In this document: piece by piece, positions 25,315 through 40,016 of the stretch | How positions within the stretch are numbered: the first letter of the stretch is position 1 | Layout of the letters: each line of letters starts with the position of its first letter | DNA from: an uncultured Coriobacteriaceae bacterium | GTDB taxonomy: Bacteria; Actinomycetota; Coriobacteriia; Coriobacteriales; Atopobiaceae | Assembly (NCBI GenBank): GCA_902801175.1 | Contig: CADCHF010000016.1 | Span: 1-52,416 of the forward strand | Reading direction: 5' to 3' | DNA: 52,416 bases | The notes under the pieces: generated by a model | Told to the model about the DNA's origin: nothing | The model's database searches: none | What the model saw: only the letters and a program-made list of their open reading frames with translations | Translations under genes and position numbers: made by a program

Positions 25315-28200
25315 TCAGAGCGCGTCGTCTGCCGCAAAAGACCTCTCTCCCGCATCCTCGCTCGCACTGTCATCAAGAGGTGATTCCTCTGCCGGCGCTT
25401 CCTCATCCACAGCTGCCGCCTCTGTTGGAGCGTCCTCGGGCACGGCTTCCTGCGCCGGCGCCTCCTCAGTAAGCGTCTCCTCCCCCGCCGCAACCGGCTT
25501 AGCGAGCGCGTCAAGAACGCGCTTCTCACGGGCACTTGCCTTCTCAGCGAGCTCTGGGCGCACGCTCTCGAGCACAGAGACGCCAATGCCCATGAGCGAT
25601 GCGATGCCAAGGATGCCCACAAACAGGCAAAAGACCTGCAGCAAGTCAACAGGCAACGCATCGGCTGCAATTGGGTTGTCGTTTGCCAAGTTGATCGCGA
25701 AGGCCACAGCGGAGCGCACGGGGCCTTCGAGCAGCTTTGTGCAGCCCTCCATGATGGGCAGTGCCCCATGCGCCATAAACGCGAGAGGACCGCTCCCGCA
25801 TATTGCCACAAGCCTGTCGGTCATGGTCGACGGGGGAAGCGTTGTAGCATCGACCGCTGTTAGGGACCATGCGGCAGCACCAACCAAGAGCGGCAAAAGG
25901 AGACAGCTCAGGCCCTTGGGCGAATGCAGCCTACCCGCAACGGCGAGGGCAATGTAGGCCGCTGTGGCACCAGCGAGCGCCAGCAGTGCACCCGCGCCGG
26001 ACAGCGCTCCAGCCACTGCTAGGGGCACAACGCCAGCCACCGTGAGCACGGCGCTCGCAAGCTCGTCAGAGCGAGCCTCTGGCCAGCGCCTTAGCAGCAA
26101 GGCCTCCTTGCACAGCGACCACAGCGAAAAGACGACGGCAATCGCAATCGACGCGAGATAGAAGTAACCGAGCAAGGTCCGAGCGGTCTGCTCGTCCATG
26201 GAACCTGTCGCATATTGCCGCGCGACAATCCACGAGGCGCCTATCGCACAGAGCGCGAGAGACATGGTCCAGCCCACTCCACGGCGAAGGACCACGTTGA
26301 GCGTAGTAACGATGGAAATCAATGAGAAGATGACGATCGCCTCACCAGCAGACCCTGTGGTCTCCAAGGCAACAAGATCTCCCTGGCCAATCCGCCAAAG
26401 CAGCGCCGTCCAGCCATATACAAGCAACGGTCCGGTCGCTATCGTCCCAAAGAGCCCCATCACGTGGCACACGCTCATGACACACAGGACGAGCATGACA
26501 GGCGTCGCCAGGCTAGCAAGCCCCTCAAGCGGAATGGCCCGCAGCACAACCGCCAGAGGCAGCCACACCAGAAGCAGGTCCATAGCCGAGCCCTTGGGGA
26601 GAAGCTCCATCCTTCCGTCGTCCTCAAAGACCTTCCACCAGAGTCCTTTGCGCACGGGACGCTTGATTCGGTCGGTAAGGTTGCGGATCGAGGCCTCGCT
26701 CACATGCACGTCCTCAAAGCAAGGCACAGAGCCGCTCAGCTGCTCGTCCCAGTGGTACCAGACACGCTTGCCGATTCTCTCGACCACCGGCAAGCCCAAG
26801 GCTAGGCGCAGCTCTCGGGACAAAAGCCTCTTTTGGGACCCAGCGCGACGACCGATGGTGCCGTCTCTCTTCTCTACCAGGACGTAGGACTCTGCTGGCA
26901 CGTTGGCAGGCTTCTCCTCTTTGCCCCGCTTGAACAGCTTGCTCAGGGGACCTCCCGCCATCCAGCCCGGCATCAGTTGGGGCTCCTGCAGCTCTTCGCC
27001 GCTCGCGACAGCTGCCGTCACGGGCGTCTCAAGCGCTCCGTCAGGCTGAGCGGATGCCTCAACGGACTCCTCCTCCGCCTTGGCAGGCTCCTTGCGGTTT
27101 GCGGCATACTCCCTAAGGTCCGCCACGCCCACGATGGTGCCCATGACAACGCTTGCCAAGAAGCTCAGCGCGTAGAGCCCAAGCAGATACAGAATCAAGG
27201 CGTCATTGGGAATGGTGGCGCCCACCTTTTGTAGCGGTAAAACCAGCAGCGGACCAAGGATCTTGGCCGCGCCCTCAAGCAGGGGCATGATGCAGACGGC
27301 CATCGCGCCACCAAGAGGGCCGTCATGCAAGGCCCCAAGCAGAGCTGCTCCCGGCCCCCAAGGTGGCAGGGTGTCAAGCGGGGCTTTGGCGATAACGGCA
27401 AGAGTGGCCAACACGACAAGCGGCACGAGCGTCCAACACACCCGCTCGATACCCCTTAGCCGCGCAAAGACCGCCATAGCCGCATAGAGGCAAAGCGTAA
27501 CCAGCATGCCCAGCACCGGGTTTACCCGCGCCAGCAGCGACCCCACAAGAGGCGGGACAAAACCCGCCGCAAACAGCAGCGTATTGCCCTTGAGCTGCCT
27601 TTTGACCTCGGTCTTATCCTCCTTGCTCCGCACGGCGGAAACAAGCGTGATGACAAGGATAATGGCTGCAACCGCCACCGTTACCCATAGGCTGCCCACT
27701 ATCCACTTGTCAATGAGGTGCCCCGTCTGGAGGGCGCTCTCGTTATCCGGGCCACCAAGTCTCAACAGCGTGTAGGATCCCCCAGAGAGGAGGAGGTAGA
27801 AGAGTCCCTCGACCATCACGAGGACGAGCAGATATGCACGCACTTGCGGTGCCCCTACAAGAAGGACAACCAACACCATGGCGAACTCAAGCCCCTCAAG
27901 CGCCGCAACATGACTCATAGGGTTCACGCCATAGACAATCAGCCAGTCGAGGCAAAACCACGCATAGGACATGATGGGCGCCAGCACTGCCATGCCCACC
28001 ACACCCGTCACGTAGGTCATGAAGACGTAGAGCCCTCCAAGGGCGATGGGTACGGCCAGCTGAGGCAGCGCATACTGTCCGAGTACGACAACCAGTGCAT
28101 AGAGGGCAAACAGGTAGCCAACCGTCCACAGGCCGCCCATCGAGTTCTTACGAAAGAGCAGATAGGGCTCATATGGATCAGAATACGTCTTCCACCACAT
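25315..28200 (-). CDS. Large internally duplicated membrane protein of unknown function
   Basis: 961 residues and about 18-20 hydrophobic segments in two blocks (about 22-360 and 540-880), separated by a polar region (365-520) and ending in an Ala/Glu/Pro-rich tail. The blocks look homologous at a near-constant offset of about 510-519 residues: WWK at 2-4 and 521-523, TLPP at 277-280 and 787-790, MPLLEG at 305-310 and LPIMEG at 814-819, each followed by a similar final helix pair. I do not recognise the family. It is separated from the lipoprotein gene by 133 nt on the same strand, so the two may be co-transcribed. Transport or envelope assembly is possible but unsupported. Confidence 0.75.
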   Translation of the reverse strand: MWWKTYSDPYEPYLLFRKNSMGGLWTVGYLFALYALVVVLGQYALPQLAVPIALGGLYVFMTYVTGVVGMAVLAPIMSYAWFCLDWLIVYGVNPMSHVAALEGLEFAMVLVVLLVGAPQVRAYLLVLVMVEGLFYLLLSGGSYTLLRLGGPDNESALQTGHLIDKWIVGSLWVTVAVAAIILVITLVSAVRSKEDKTEVKRQLKGNTLLFAAGFVPPLVGSLLARVNPVLGMLVTLCLYAAMAVFARLRGIERVCWTLVPLVVLATLAVIAKAPLDTLPPWGPGAALLGALHDGPLGGAMAVCIMPLLEGAAKILGPLLVLPLQKVGATIPNDALILYLLGLYALSFLASVVMGTIVGVADLREYAANRKEPAKAEEESVEASAQPDGALETPVTAAVASGEELQEPQLMPGWMAGGPLSKLFKRGKEEKPANVPAESYVLVEKRDGTIGRRAGSQKRLLSRELRLALGLPVVERIGKRVWYHWDEQLSGSVPCFEDVHVSEASIRNLTDRIKRPVRKGLWWKVFEDDGRMELLPKGSAMDLLLVWLPLAVVLRAIPLEGLASLATPVMLVLCVMSVCHVMGLFGTIATGPLLVYGWTALLWRIGQGDLVALETTGSAGEAIVIFSLISIVTTLNVVLRRGVGWTMSLALCAIGASWIVARQYATGSMDEQTARTLLGYFYLASIAIAVVFSLWSLCKEALLLRRWPEARSDELASAVLTVAGVVPLAVAGALSGAGALLALAGATAAYIALAVAGRLHSPKGLSCLLLPLLVGAAAWSLTAVDATTLPPSTMTDRLVAICGSGPLAFMAHGALPIMEGCTKLLEGPVRSAVAFAINLANDNPIAADALPVDLLQVFCLFVGILGIASLMGIGVSVLESVRPELAEKASAREKRVLDALAKPVAAGEETLTEEAPAQEAVPEDAPTEAAAVDEEAPAEESPLDDSASEDAGERSFAADDAL

Positions 28201-28398
28201 CGTGTACCTTCTTACAATATTAAGTTTATCGTTAAGTTTTTAATGTCTTAAGGCATACACATATTAGCGGCCCTTGAATCAGGCAAACCTGCGATTGGCA
28301 CAGCCGTAACTTTTCGGGAACGGGAGCGCGGACACTTTGATACGCCCCTTGTGAGACTCGCCTCCACCCGTAAGGTGTGTCAATGTAGCCGAATAAAA

Positions 28399-28424
28399 AG
28401 GCACCCCGCTTGCGCAGGGTGCCT
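28399..28424 (-). terminator. Terminator after rpoC
   Basis: AGGCACCC and GGGTGCCT (8 bp) enclose a 10-nt loop. On the minus strand the stem is followed by TTTTTATT. It lies 31 nt past the rpoC stop and ends the rpoBC transcript. Confidence 0.82.
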
Positions 28425-28454
28425 CTGGTAACGCTCTATGTGGTGCGACCGACG

Positions 28455-32948
<4,494 letters not shown>

Positions 32949-32953
32949 GTTCG

Positions 32954-35900
32954 CTACTCCTTATCGTTGATGGGGGCGCCAAGCAGGATGTCGTCGTCAA
33001 GCTCAAGGTCGGCGGTAAGGCCACTGATGAGGCTGTCGGCGCTGTCTGCTGCGGCAAACAGATCGGTTGCGCTGGTGTCGGCCGTGGTTGCCGCAGGTGC
33101 GGGAGCCGGGCTGACCTTCTTGTAGGAGATGGGCTCGATGTTGAGGGCGAGCGAACGGATCTCCTTGACCAGAACCTTGAAGGACTCGGGGATGCCGGCC
33201 TCGGGGACGTTCTCGCCCTTGACGATCGACTCGTAGGTCTTGACGCGACCATTGGTGTCGTCGGACTTGACGGTGAGGATCTCCTGCAGCACGTTGGAGG
33301 CACCGTAGGCGTAGAGGGCCCAAACTTCCATCTCGCCGAAGCGCTGGCCACCAAACTGGGCCTTGCCGCCGAGAGGCTGCTGGGTAACGAGGCTGTACGG
33401 GCCGGTCGAACGGGCATGGATCTTGTCGTCGACCATGTGGCCGAGCTTGAGGATGTAGGAGGTGCCTACCGTGATGGGGCTCTTGAATGCCTCGCCGGTA
33501 CGGCCGTCGTACAGGGTCGTCTTGCCCATCTCGTTGAGCTGCGGGACAAAGTCCTGACGCATGTGCTCGCCGTAGTCGCGCATGGCCTTGTTCATGAGGT
33601 TGATGTTGGCGCGGCGGATGCACTCGGCAACCTCGACGTCGGTGGCGCCGTCAAAGACGGGCGTGGCCACATGCATGGGGCCATCGATGACCTTGTCGGA
33701 GCTGGCGGAGTCCTGGTCCCAACCCTGAGCGGCTGCCCAGCCAAGGTGGCACTCGAGCAGCTGGCCAACGTTCATACGGGACGGGACGCCCAGCGGGTCG
33801 AGCAGCACGTCAACGGGGGTACCGTCGGCCATGTAGGGCATGTCCTCGACGGGCAGGACGTTGCACACGACACCCTTGTTGCCGTGGCGACCAGAGATCT
33901 TGTCGCCCTGCTGGATCTTGCGGCGCTGTGCAACGAAGACACGCACGAGCTCGTTGACTCCAGGCGGCAGGTCGTCGCCAGCCTCACGGCTGAAGCGCAC
34001 GACGTCGACGACGCGGCCGTAGGCACCGTGAGGCATCTTGAGCGAGGTATCGCGGACATCGTGTGCCTTGGCGCCAAAGATGGCGCGCAGCAGGCGCTCC
34101 TCGGCGGTAAGAGCGGTCTCGCCCTTGGGCGTGACCTTGCCCACCAGGATGTCGCCAGGGCCGACCTCGGCGCCAATGCGGATGATTCCGTCATCGTCGA
34201 GGTTGGCAAGCATGTCCTCGCCCTGGTTGGGGATCTCGCGGGTGATCTCCTCGGGGCCGAGCTTGGTGTCGCGGGCGTCGATCTCGTGACGGGAGATGTT
34301 GACCGAGGTCAGCAGGTCCTGCTGCACGACGCGCTCCGAGACGATGATGCCGTCCTCGTAGTTGTAGCCCTCCCACGGCATGTATGCCACGGTGAGGTTG
34401 GTGCCAAGGGCGAGCTCGCCCATGTCGACGGAGGGACCGTCGGTGAGTGCCTGGCCAGCCATCACGTGATCGCCCACATGGACAACCGGGCGATGGTTGA
34501 TGCAGGTGCTCTGGTTGGAGCGCTCGTACTTGGGGAACTCGTAGGTCTCGGTCTCGCCGGCAACCTCGACAACGACGTGAGCGGCGTCGACCTCAATGAC
34601 GGTGCCCTCATGCTCGGCAACGATGAGCTCGCCGGAGTCGTGTGCGGCGGCATACTCGAGGCCGGTGCCCACGTACGGTGCGTGCGCACGAATCAGGGGC
34701 ACGGCCTGACGCTGCATGTTTGCACCCATCAGGGTACGCTTTGCGTCGTCGTGCTCGAGGAACGGAATGAGGTTGGCAGCCACGGAGAGCAGCTGACGAG
34801 GGCTCACGTCCATGTAGTCGACCGTGTTGACGTCAACCTGTGCGGGAGCGCCAAAGGAACCGTCGAAGTTGCGCGTACGGGCAATGACCTGATCGGGATG
34901 GTAGATGTTGCCCTTGGAGTCGGTGGCAACAAACTCGCCGGTCTTGGGGTCGATGGGCACGTCGGCAGGAGCAATGACGTGCTGCTCCTCCTCGTCGGCG
35001 GTCATCCAGTCGATCTCGTTGGTCACGCGGCCGTCAACAACGCGACGGTACGGCGACTCGATGAAGCCATACTCGTTGACGTGGCTAAAGAGTGCCAGCG
35101 AGCCAATGAGGCCGATGTTGGGGCCTTCGGGGGTCTCGATCGGGCACATGCGGGCGTAGTGGCTGTTGTGGACGTCGCGCACGGCGGTAGGCACGTTGGT
35201 ACGACGGCTGGAGCCGCTCTTGTGGCCGGCAAGACCACCAGGGCCAAGGGCAGACAGACGACGCTTGTGCGTGAGGCCAGCAAGCGGGTTAGACTGGTCC
35301 ATGAACTGCGAGAGCTGCGAGGAGCCGTAGAACTCCTTGATAGCAGCCACGATCGGGCGGATGTTGATCAGGCTCTGCGGCGTGATGTCATCGGCGTCCT
35401 GGCTTGCCATGCGCTCGCGAATGACGCGCTCCATACGGCTCATGCCAATACGGAACTGGTTCTGCACCAGCTCGCCCACCGTGCGGACGCGACGGTTGCC
35501 AAAGTGGTCGATGTCGTCGAGCTTCTTGGTGGGGTCGCCCTCATGCAGCGCAATGAGGTAACGCAGGGCGCTGATGATGTCCTCGCGGGTAAGGACCTTC
35601 TCGTCGAAGGAGATGTCAAGGCCAAGCTTCTTGTTGATCTTGTAACGGCCAACGCGAGCGAGGTCGTAGCGCTGGTTGTTGAAGTAGAGGCCGTCGATGA
35701 GCGAACGGGCGGAGTCGACGGTGGGAGGCTCGCCAGGACGCTGACGACGGTAGATCTCGATCAGGGCGTCCTCACGCGTGGTGGCAACGTCGCGCTCGAG
35801 CGTGGAGCGAACAACGTCGCCGTCGCCCAAAAGGTCCATGATCTCGTCATCGGTCTCGGCAATGCCAAGGGCGCGCAGCAGGACCGTTGCGCTCTGACGA

Positions 35901-36460
35901 CGCTTGCGGTCGATGGAGACCACGAGGTGACCGTGCTTGTCGACCTCAAACTCGAGCCAGGCACCACGGGCAGGAATGAACTGGACATGGTGGACCTGGA
36001 CGCCGTTGTCCATCTCGGAGGAGAAGTACACACCCGGCGAGCGCACGAGCTGCGAGACCACAACGCGCTCGGTGCCGTTGATCACAAAGGTGCCACGCTC
36101 GGTCATAAGCGGGAAGTCGCCCATGAAGACGAGCTGCTCCTTGATCTCGCCGGTCTCCTTGTTGACAAAGCGCACGTCAACAAAGAGAGGAGCCTGGTAA
36201 GAGATGTCCTTGGCACGGCACTCAGCAATAGTGCTGGGCGCATCACCAAACTGGTGCTCGCCAAAGGTGACCTCCATAGTGCCTGCGGAGTTCTCGATGG
36301 GCGAGAATTCGGCAAACGACTCTGCGAGGCCATCGGTCATGAAGCGCTCAAAAGACTCCTTCTGGACCGAAATGAGATTTGGGAGCTCCATAGCAGCTGG
36401 AATCTTGCTGAAGCTCACGCGCTTGCGCTGCGCATTTGGGGAAGACATTGCGGTAGGCAC
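32954..36460 (-). CDS. rpoB: DNA-directed RNA polymerase beta subunit
   Basis: A 1,168-residue beta subunit. The rifampicin-pocket segment reads [20 protein letters not shown] then [11 protein letters not shown]; its Asp, His and Ser residues are of the rifampicin-sensitive type. Later it shows [12 protein letters not shown] and the C-terminal [20 protein letters not shown]. The preferred start is GTG at 36458-36460, because AAGGAGG lies 9 nt upstream; the ATG at 36448 is 21 nt from it. It is followed by rpoC after 5 nt. Confidence 0.97.
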   Translation of the reverse strand: MPTAMSSPNAQRKRVSFSKIPAAMELPNLISVQKESFERFMTDGLAESFAEFSPIENSAGTMEVTFGEHQFGDAPSTIAECRAKDISYQAPLFVDVRFVNKETGEIKEQLVFMGDFPLMTERGTFVINGTERVVVSQLVRSPGVYFSSEMDNGVQVHHVQFIPARGAWLEFEVDKHGHLVVSIDRKRRQSATVLLRALGIAETDDEIMDLLGDGDVVRSTLERDVATTREDALIEIYRRQRPGEPPTVDSARSLIDGLYFNNQRYDLARVGRYKINKKLGLDISFDEKVLTREDIISALRYLIALHEGDPTKKLDDIDHFGNRRVRTVGELVQNQFRIGMSRMERVIRERMASQDADDITPQSLINIRPIVAAIKEFYGSSQLSQFMDQSNPLAGLTHKRRLSALGPGGLAGHKSGSSRRTNVPTAVRDVHNSHYARMCPIETPEGPNIGLIGSLALFSHVNEYGFIESPYRRVVDGRVTNEIDWMTADEEEQHVIAPADVPIDPKTGEFVATDSKGNIYHPDQVIARTRNFDGSFGAPAQVDVNTVDYMDVSPRQLLSVAANLIPFLEHDDAKRTLMGANMQRQAVPLIRAHAPYVGTGLEYAAAHDSGELIVAEHEGTVIEVDAAHVVVEVAGETETYEFPKYERSNQSTCINHRPVVHVGDHVMAGQALTDGPSVDMGELALGTNLTVAYMPWEGYNYEDGIIVSERVVQQDLLTSVNISRHEIDARDTKLGPEEITREIPNQGEDMLANLDDDGIIRIGAEVGPGDILVGKVTPKGETALTAEERLLRAIFGAKAHDVRDTSLKMPHGAYGRVVDVVRFSREAGDDLPPGVNELVRVFVAQRRKIQQGDKISGRHGNKGVVCNVLPVEDMPYMADGTPVDVLLDPLGVPSRMNVGQLLECHLGWAAAQGWDQDSASSDKVIDGPMHVATPVFDGATDVEVAECIRRANINLMNKAMRDYGEHMRQDFVPQLNEMGKTTLYDGRTGEAFKSPITVGTSYILKLGHMVDDKIHARSTGPYSLVTQQPLGGKAQFGGQRFGEMEVWALYAYGASNVLQEILTVKSDDTNGRVKTYESIVKGENVPEAGIPESFKVLVKEIRSLALNIEPISYKKVSPAPAPAATTADTSATDLFAAADSADSLISGLTADLELDDDILLGAPINDKE

Positions 36461-36513
36461 CGGGCGTTTCCTCCTTAGGTAAGACGAATGAGCGGCAGTT
36501 GTCGCAATCTAAT

Positions 36514-36542
36514 AAAGTAACGGAGGAATCACTATTGGTCAA
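36514..36542 (-). promoter_or_regulatory. Possible rpoB promoter
   Basis: On the minus strand TTGACC (36537-36542) and TACTTT (36514-36519) are separated by 17 nt, about 50-80 nt upstream of the rpoB start. The -10 match is weak. rpoBC could also be reached by read-through from rplL past its terminator. Confidence 0.35.
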
Positions 36543-36552
36543 TGAAAAAGGC

Positions 36553-36581
36553 TTGACAATGCAGAACTTTTCGTTTATATA
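36553..36581 (+). promoter_or_regulatory. Consensus promoter pointing away from rpoB, with no gene downstream
   Basis: TTGACA at 36553-36558, a 17-nt spacer, then TATATA at 36576-36581. This reads toward the rplL terminator on the strand opposite to all neighbouring genes. No open frame with a ribosome site follows before the hairpin at 36702-36730, so any product would be a short RNA of about 140 nt. Confidence 0.5.
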
Positions 36582-36701
36582 GGGACGTTACGCCTTCTAC
36601 CTGCGGAAATGCAAAACCAATTGTGAAGCCCTTGTGATGAGCACTACATAATAGCGCAGGGTCTACATAAAGCGCAACACCTTTTTCAATCGTTAATCAA
36701 A

Positions 36702-36730
36702 GGGAGCCCGGCCATTTGGCTCGGGCTCCC
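36702..36730 (-). terminator. Terminator/attenuator between rplL and rpoB
   Basis: GGGAGCCCG (36702-36710) and CGGGCTCCC (36722-36730) form a 9-bp stem that on the minus strand is followed by TTTGATT. This is the usual partial terminator that lets only part of the rplJL transcripts continue into rpoBC. Confidence 0.75.
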
Positions 36731-36765
36731 CTCTTAAGCCTTGCGGCTAGATGTTAGAAGCAAAT

Positions 36766-37146
36766 TTACTTCAGGGTGACGGTTGCGCCGGCGTCCTCGA
36801 GCTGCTTCTTGGCGTCCTCGGCGGCCTCCTTGTTGGCACCCTCGATGAGCACCTTCGGAGCGCTCTCGACGGCCTCCTTGGCCTCCTTGAGGCCAAGGCT
36901 GGTGAGGGCACGGACGACCTTGATGACGGCGATCTTGTTGGAGCCGAAGGCGGTCAGCTCGACGTCGAAGCTGGTCTTCTCCTCGACCTCCTCAGCAGCG
37001 GCAGCAGGGCCAGCGGCGGCAACGGCCACAGGAGCGGCAGCGGAAACGCCAAAGGTGTCCTCGATAGCGTGAACGAGCTCGGAAGCCTCAAGAAGGGTCA
37101 TTTCCTTCAGGGCGTCAATGATCTCCTCGGTGGAAAGCTTAGCCAT
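36766..37146 (-). CDS. rplL: 50S ribosomal protein L7/L12
   Basis: A 126-residue stalk protein. The N-terminal dimerisation helix [20 protein letters not shown] is followed by an Ala/Pro hinge (about 45-60) and the C-terminal domain with [20 protein letters not shown] and [19 protein letters not shown], which contacts elongation factors. The ATG at 37146 has AAAGGA upstream; the in-frame ATG at 37170 is too far upstream and lacks a site. Confidence 0.97.
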   Translation of the reverse strand: MAKLSTEEIIDALKEMTLLEASELVHAIEDTFGVSAAAPVAVAAAGPAAAAEEVEEKTSFDVELTAFGSNKIAVIKVVRALTSLGLKEAKEAVESAPKVLIEGANKEAAEDAKKQLEDAGATVTLK

Positions 37147-37246
37147 TGTGGTAATCCTTTCGGTTCTCATGCTCTAGGCATGGGCTGGTGTATGTGTGGT
37201 GAGACATAGTGTGTCTCGGGGTGACTTGGAACTGTGCGGCAGACGC

Positions 37247-37777
37247 TTACGCGGCCTCCTGCCCAGACTCCTCGTCGTTGATAGCCTTGATAGCGCGGGC
37301 AAGACCACCGGGAACCTCGTTGATGCAGTAAGCGATATCGCGCGCGAAACCGGCAATGAGGCCTGCGATCTGGCCAAAGAGCTGCTCGCGAGTGGGAAGA
37401 TCGGCGTAGGCCTTGGCCTGCTCGCCCGTGAGGGCTGCGCCGTCAGCGATACCACCGACGACCTCGGTCTTCTTGGTCTTCTGAGCAAAATCCCTAAGAA
37501 CCTTGGCGGGCGACACGGGGTCATCACCAAAGAACACATAGGAGCAAGTGCCCACGAGGGCCTCGTCGATAGCGGGCATCTCGTGCTGCTCGAGAGCGAT
37601 CTTCACGATGTTGTTCTTGTAAACCTTCATCGTGCCGCCGACCTCGCGCAGTGCACGACGGAGCTCCTGGGTCTCCTTAACGGTGAGACCACGGTAGTCC
37701 ACTACGTAGAAACCGGTGGAAGCGTCGAGAGAAGCGTTGATCTTCTCGAGCATATCGTACTTTGACTGTGCTGGCAT
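37247..37777 (-). CDS. rplJ: 50S ribosomal protein L10
   Basis: A 176-residue protein that anchors L7/L12 dimers to 23S rRNA. Hallmarks are TGFYVVDYRGLTVKETQELR and EVGGTMKVYKNNIVKIAL near the N-terminus, with the C-terminal helix GGLARAIKAINDEESG. GGGAGGTG precedes the ATG. It is preceded by an L10 leader and its own promoter, and L10 or the L10-L7/L12 complex represses the operon in characterised bacteria. Confidence 0.97.
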   Translation of the reverse strand: MPAQSKYDMLEKINASLDASTGFYVVDYRGLTVKETQELRRALREVGGTMKVYKNNIVKIALEQHEMPAIDEALVGTCSYVFFGDDPVSPAKVLRDFAQKTKKTEVVGGIADGAALTGEQAKAYADLPTREQLFGQIAGLIAGFARDIAYCINEVPGGLARAIKAINDEESGQEAA

Positions 37778-37784
37778 GTGTTAC

Positions 37785-37925
37785 ACCTCCCTTGCGTGTG
37801 TGTCTGGCACGACCGCCGACGGTTCGGCGGGTCTAACGCAAAAACCCCGCCTGGCGCAGCCAAACGGAGTCTTGGAAGTGCATCTTCAAGACCACCTCGG
37901 CAGGCGGGTCTCCCCATTAAGCCTT
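37785..37925 (-). promoter_or_regulatory. L10 (rplJ) mRNA leader
   Basis: The untranslated leader of rplJ contains nested GC-rich pairings (GGAGACCCGCCTGCC pairing with the GGCGGGGTTTTTGCG area, and GACCGCCGACGGTTCGGCGG near 37,810-37,830). Position and architecture fit the ribosomal L10 leader, where L10 binding controls rplJL translation or transcription. The call rests on location and fold, not a covariance search. Confidence 0.6.
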
Positions 37926-37976
37926 GCGGCACCGGCTGTCTTTGGCAGCGGACGTGCAATGTTTGCAACAGCAGAT

Positions 37977-38005
37977 ATTCTTGCAGTCTGCAGCACCCGT
38001 GTCAA
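37977..38005 (-). promoter_or_regulatory. rplJL promoter
   Basis: On the minus strand TTGACA (38000-38005), a 17-nt spacer and AAGAAT (37977-37982) lie about 200 nt upstream of rplJ, just before the L10 leader. Confidence 0.6.
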
Positions 38006-38064
38006 GCTGTGGAAGCGTCTGCAACGCTCCTCCACACCAGCCTTGCATTTGCTCGAAAAGAAAA

Positions 38065-38091
38065 GGACCCGCACCTTTTGAGTGCGGGTCC
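38065..38091 (-). terminator. Terminator after rplA
   Basis: GGACCCGCAC and GTGCGGGTCC (10 bp) enclose a 7-nt loop, and on the minus strand the stem is followed by TTTTCTTTTC. It separates rplKA from rplJL. Confidence 0.85.
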
Positions 38092-38115
38092 CCCATGCCA
38101 TTTGCGTTATGAAGC

Positions 38116-38820
38116 TTAGGCGGTGAAGTTACGGGTGATCTGCGGATCAACCTTGACGCCGGGGCCCATCGTGGAGGAGAAGACAACGCTCTTGACGTAG
38201 CGACCCTTAGCGGTGGACGGCTTGACGCGAAGGAGCTCGGTCATCAGAGCGCCGTAGTTCTCGGCAAGCTTCTCGGTCTCGAAGGAAACCTTGCCCATGG
38301 GCACATGGCAGATGCCATAGCGGTCGGCACGATACTCAACACGACCGGCCTTGAGCTCCTTGACCATGCGCTCGACGTCCATGGTGACGGTGCCGAGCTT
38401 GGGGTTGGGCATAAGGCCACGGGGGCCAAGGATACGACCAAGACGGCCAACCTTGCTCATCATGTTGGGGGTGGCGATGCAGGCGTCAAAGTAGATGTTG
38501 CCAGCCTGGATCTGAGCCACGAGGTCATCGGAGCCGATGACGTCGGCACCAGCAGCCTCGGCCTCGGCGGCCTTGGCGCCCTCGGCGAAGACGGCCACGC
38601 GGACGTCCTTACCGATGCCGTTGGGCAGAGAGATGGAGCCACGGACGTTCTGGTCGGCCTTACGGGTGTCAACGCCCAGACGGACGGAGCACTCGATGGT
38701 GGCGTCAAAACGCTCGACCGAGATGTCCTTGACCAGCTGCATGGCCTCCATGGGGGTGTTGAGCTTGCTGCGATCGACCTTTGCGAGCTGCTCCTTGTAA
38801 CGCTTTCCGTGCTTCGGCAT
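38116..38820 (-). CDS. rplA: 50S ribosomal protein L1
   Basis: A 234-residue protein. [20 protein letters not shown] and [20 protein letters not shown] are diagnostic for L1, which binds 23S rRNA at the L1 stalk and in many bacteria represses its own mRNA. AGGAGGTAGGAAAC precedes the ATG. It follows rplK after a 94-nt gap. Confidence 0.97.
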   Translation of the reverse strand: MPKHGKRYKEQLAKVDRSKLNTPMEAMQLVKDISVERFDATIECSVRLGVDTRKADQNVRGSISLPNGIGKDVRVAVFAEGAKAAEAEAAGADVIGSDDLVAQIQAGNIYFDACIATPNMMSKVGRLGRILGPRGLMPNPKLGTVTMDVERMVKELKAGRVEYRADRYGICHVPMGKVSFETEKLAENYGALMTELLRVKPSTAKGRYVKSVVFSSTMGPGVKVDPQITRNFTA

Positions 38821-38914
38821 GTTTCCTACCTCCTATGGTAAGTGCGTGGTTTACGGGCGCCGTAGCCCTCCCACTATGTTTGGGTGCCGCAGGCGCGGCA
38901 CCTTGGAACCTGAG

Positions 38915-39346
38915 TTACTCGGCGATGGTGACGCCCATGGAGCGGGCGGTGCCGGCAACGATCTTCTTGGCGGCCTCAATGTCGTTGGCGTTGAGGTCGG
39001 GCATCTTGATCTCGGCGATCTTGGTCAGCTGCTCCTGGGTGAGCTGGCCAACCTTGTCGCGCTGAGGAACGCCAGAGCCGCTCGAGAGACCGAGCTCCTT
39101 CTTGATGAGCTGGGCCGCGGGAGGGGTCTTGCAGATGAAGTCAAAGGTGCGGTCCTCGTAGACGGTGATCTCAACGGGGATGATGTCGCCAGCCTTGTCA
39201 GAGGTAGCAGCGTTGAACTGCTGGCAGAACTGCATGATGTTGACCTGGGCGGCACCAAGGGCGGGACCTACCGGAGGAGCAGGATTGGCCTTACCGGCAG
39301 GAATCTGAAGCTTAATAAAATGCGTGACCTTCTTCTTGGCGGGCAT
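38915..39346 (-). CDS. rplK: 50S ribosomal protein L11
   Basis: A 143-residue protein. The N-terminus [20 protein letters not shown] and [20 protein letters not shown] are conserved in L11, which forms the GTPase-associated centre and the thiostrepton site. CAGGAGG precedes the ATG. It follows nusG, the usual nusG-rplK-rplA order. Confidence 0.97.
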   Translation of the reverse strand: MPAKKKVTHFIKLQIPAGKANPAPPVGPALGAAQVNIMQFCQQFNAATSDKAGDIIPVEITVYEDRTFDFICKTPPAAQLIKKELGLSSGSGVPQRDKVGQLTQEQLTKIAEIKMPDLNANDIEAAKKIVAGTARSMGVTIAE

Positions 39347-39443
39347 GTTAGCCTCCTGATGTTGCGTCGAACGAAACTATCCTTATGCCTGCGTCCGAGA
39401 AGCTATCCTCACCGATACCGAACGCCTGCGTTGTTGCCAGTGT

Positions 39444-40004
39444 TTATGCGATGGCCGTGACCTGATCGAGAGTGAGCTCGACTGGAGTATCGCGACCAAA
39501 GATCGTGAGCATGACGCGCACCTTGCCTGCCTCGGCATTGACCTCGGACACCTGACCGTCGAAATCGGCAAGCGGGCCCGAGACAACCTTGACAGCCATG
39601 CCAACCTCAAGGCTCGAGGTGGTGTGCTTGGCAACGGGAGCACCGCTGCGAGGATTGCTGCGGCGCATGATCTTGTTGAACTCTTCGCGGCGGAGCGGCG
39701 TGGGCTTGCCCTCGATACCAACAAAGCCCGTCACACCAGGAGTGTTGCGCACGATCTGCCAGAGGTTGTCGTCCACAACACCGCGCTCGCACTCCATGCG
39801 AACCAGGACATAGCCCGGGAAGACCTTGGACTCCTTGGTCTCGCGCTTGCCACCATCCTTGATCTCGGTGACTTCCTCGGTGGGAATCTGGATGTCAACA
39901 ATCCTGTCCTCGACACCAAAGGTCTCAATGCGGTGCTCAAGGTCGGTCTTAACCTTATTCTCGTAACCAGAGTAGGTGTGAACCACAAACCAACGTTTAG
40001 CCAT
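39444..40004 (-). CDS. nusG: Transcription termination/antitermination factor NusG
   Basis: A 186-residue protein. The NGN domain starts RWFVVHTYSGYENKVKTDLE and includes FPGYVLVRMECE. The KOW motif is near VGMAVKVVSGPLADFDGQVS. It binds the RNA polymerase clamp and couples to Rho or the ribosome. AAGGAGGCTGGCAC precedes the ATG. It lies 12 nt after secE in one operon. Confidence 0.97.
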   Translation of the reverse strand: MAKRWFVVHTYSGYENKVKTDLEHRIETFGVEDRIVDIQIPTEEVTEIKDGGKRETKESKVFPGYVLVRMECERGVVDDNLWQIVRNTPGVTGFVGIEGKPTPLRREEFNKIMRRSNPRSGAPVAKHTTSSLEVGMAVKVVSGPLADFDGQVSEVNAEAGKVRVMLTIFGRDTPVELTLDQVTAIA

Positions 40005-40016
40005 GTGCCAGCCTCC

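Noticed and set aside
37778..38116. Small plus-strand frames in the rplJ leader
   Set aside because: They overlap the L10 leader and terminator hairpins and have no ribosome sites.
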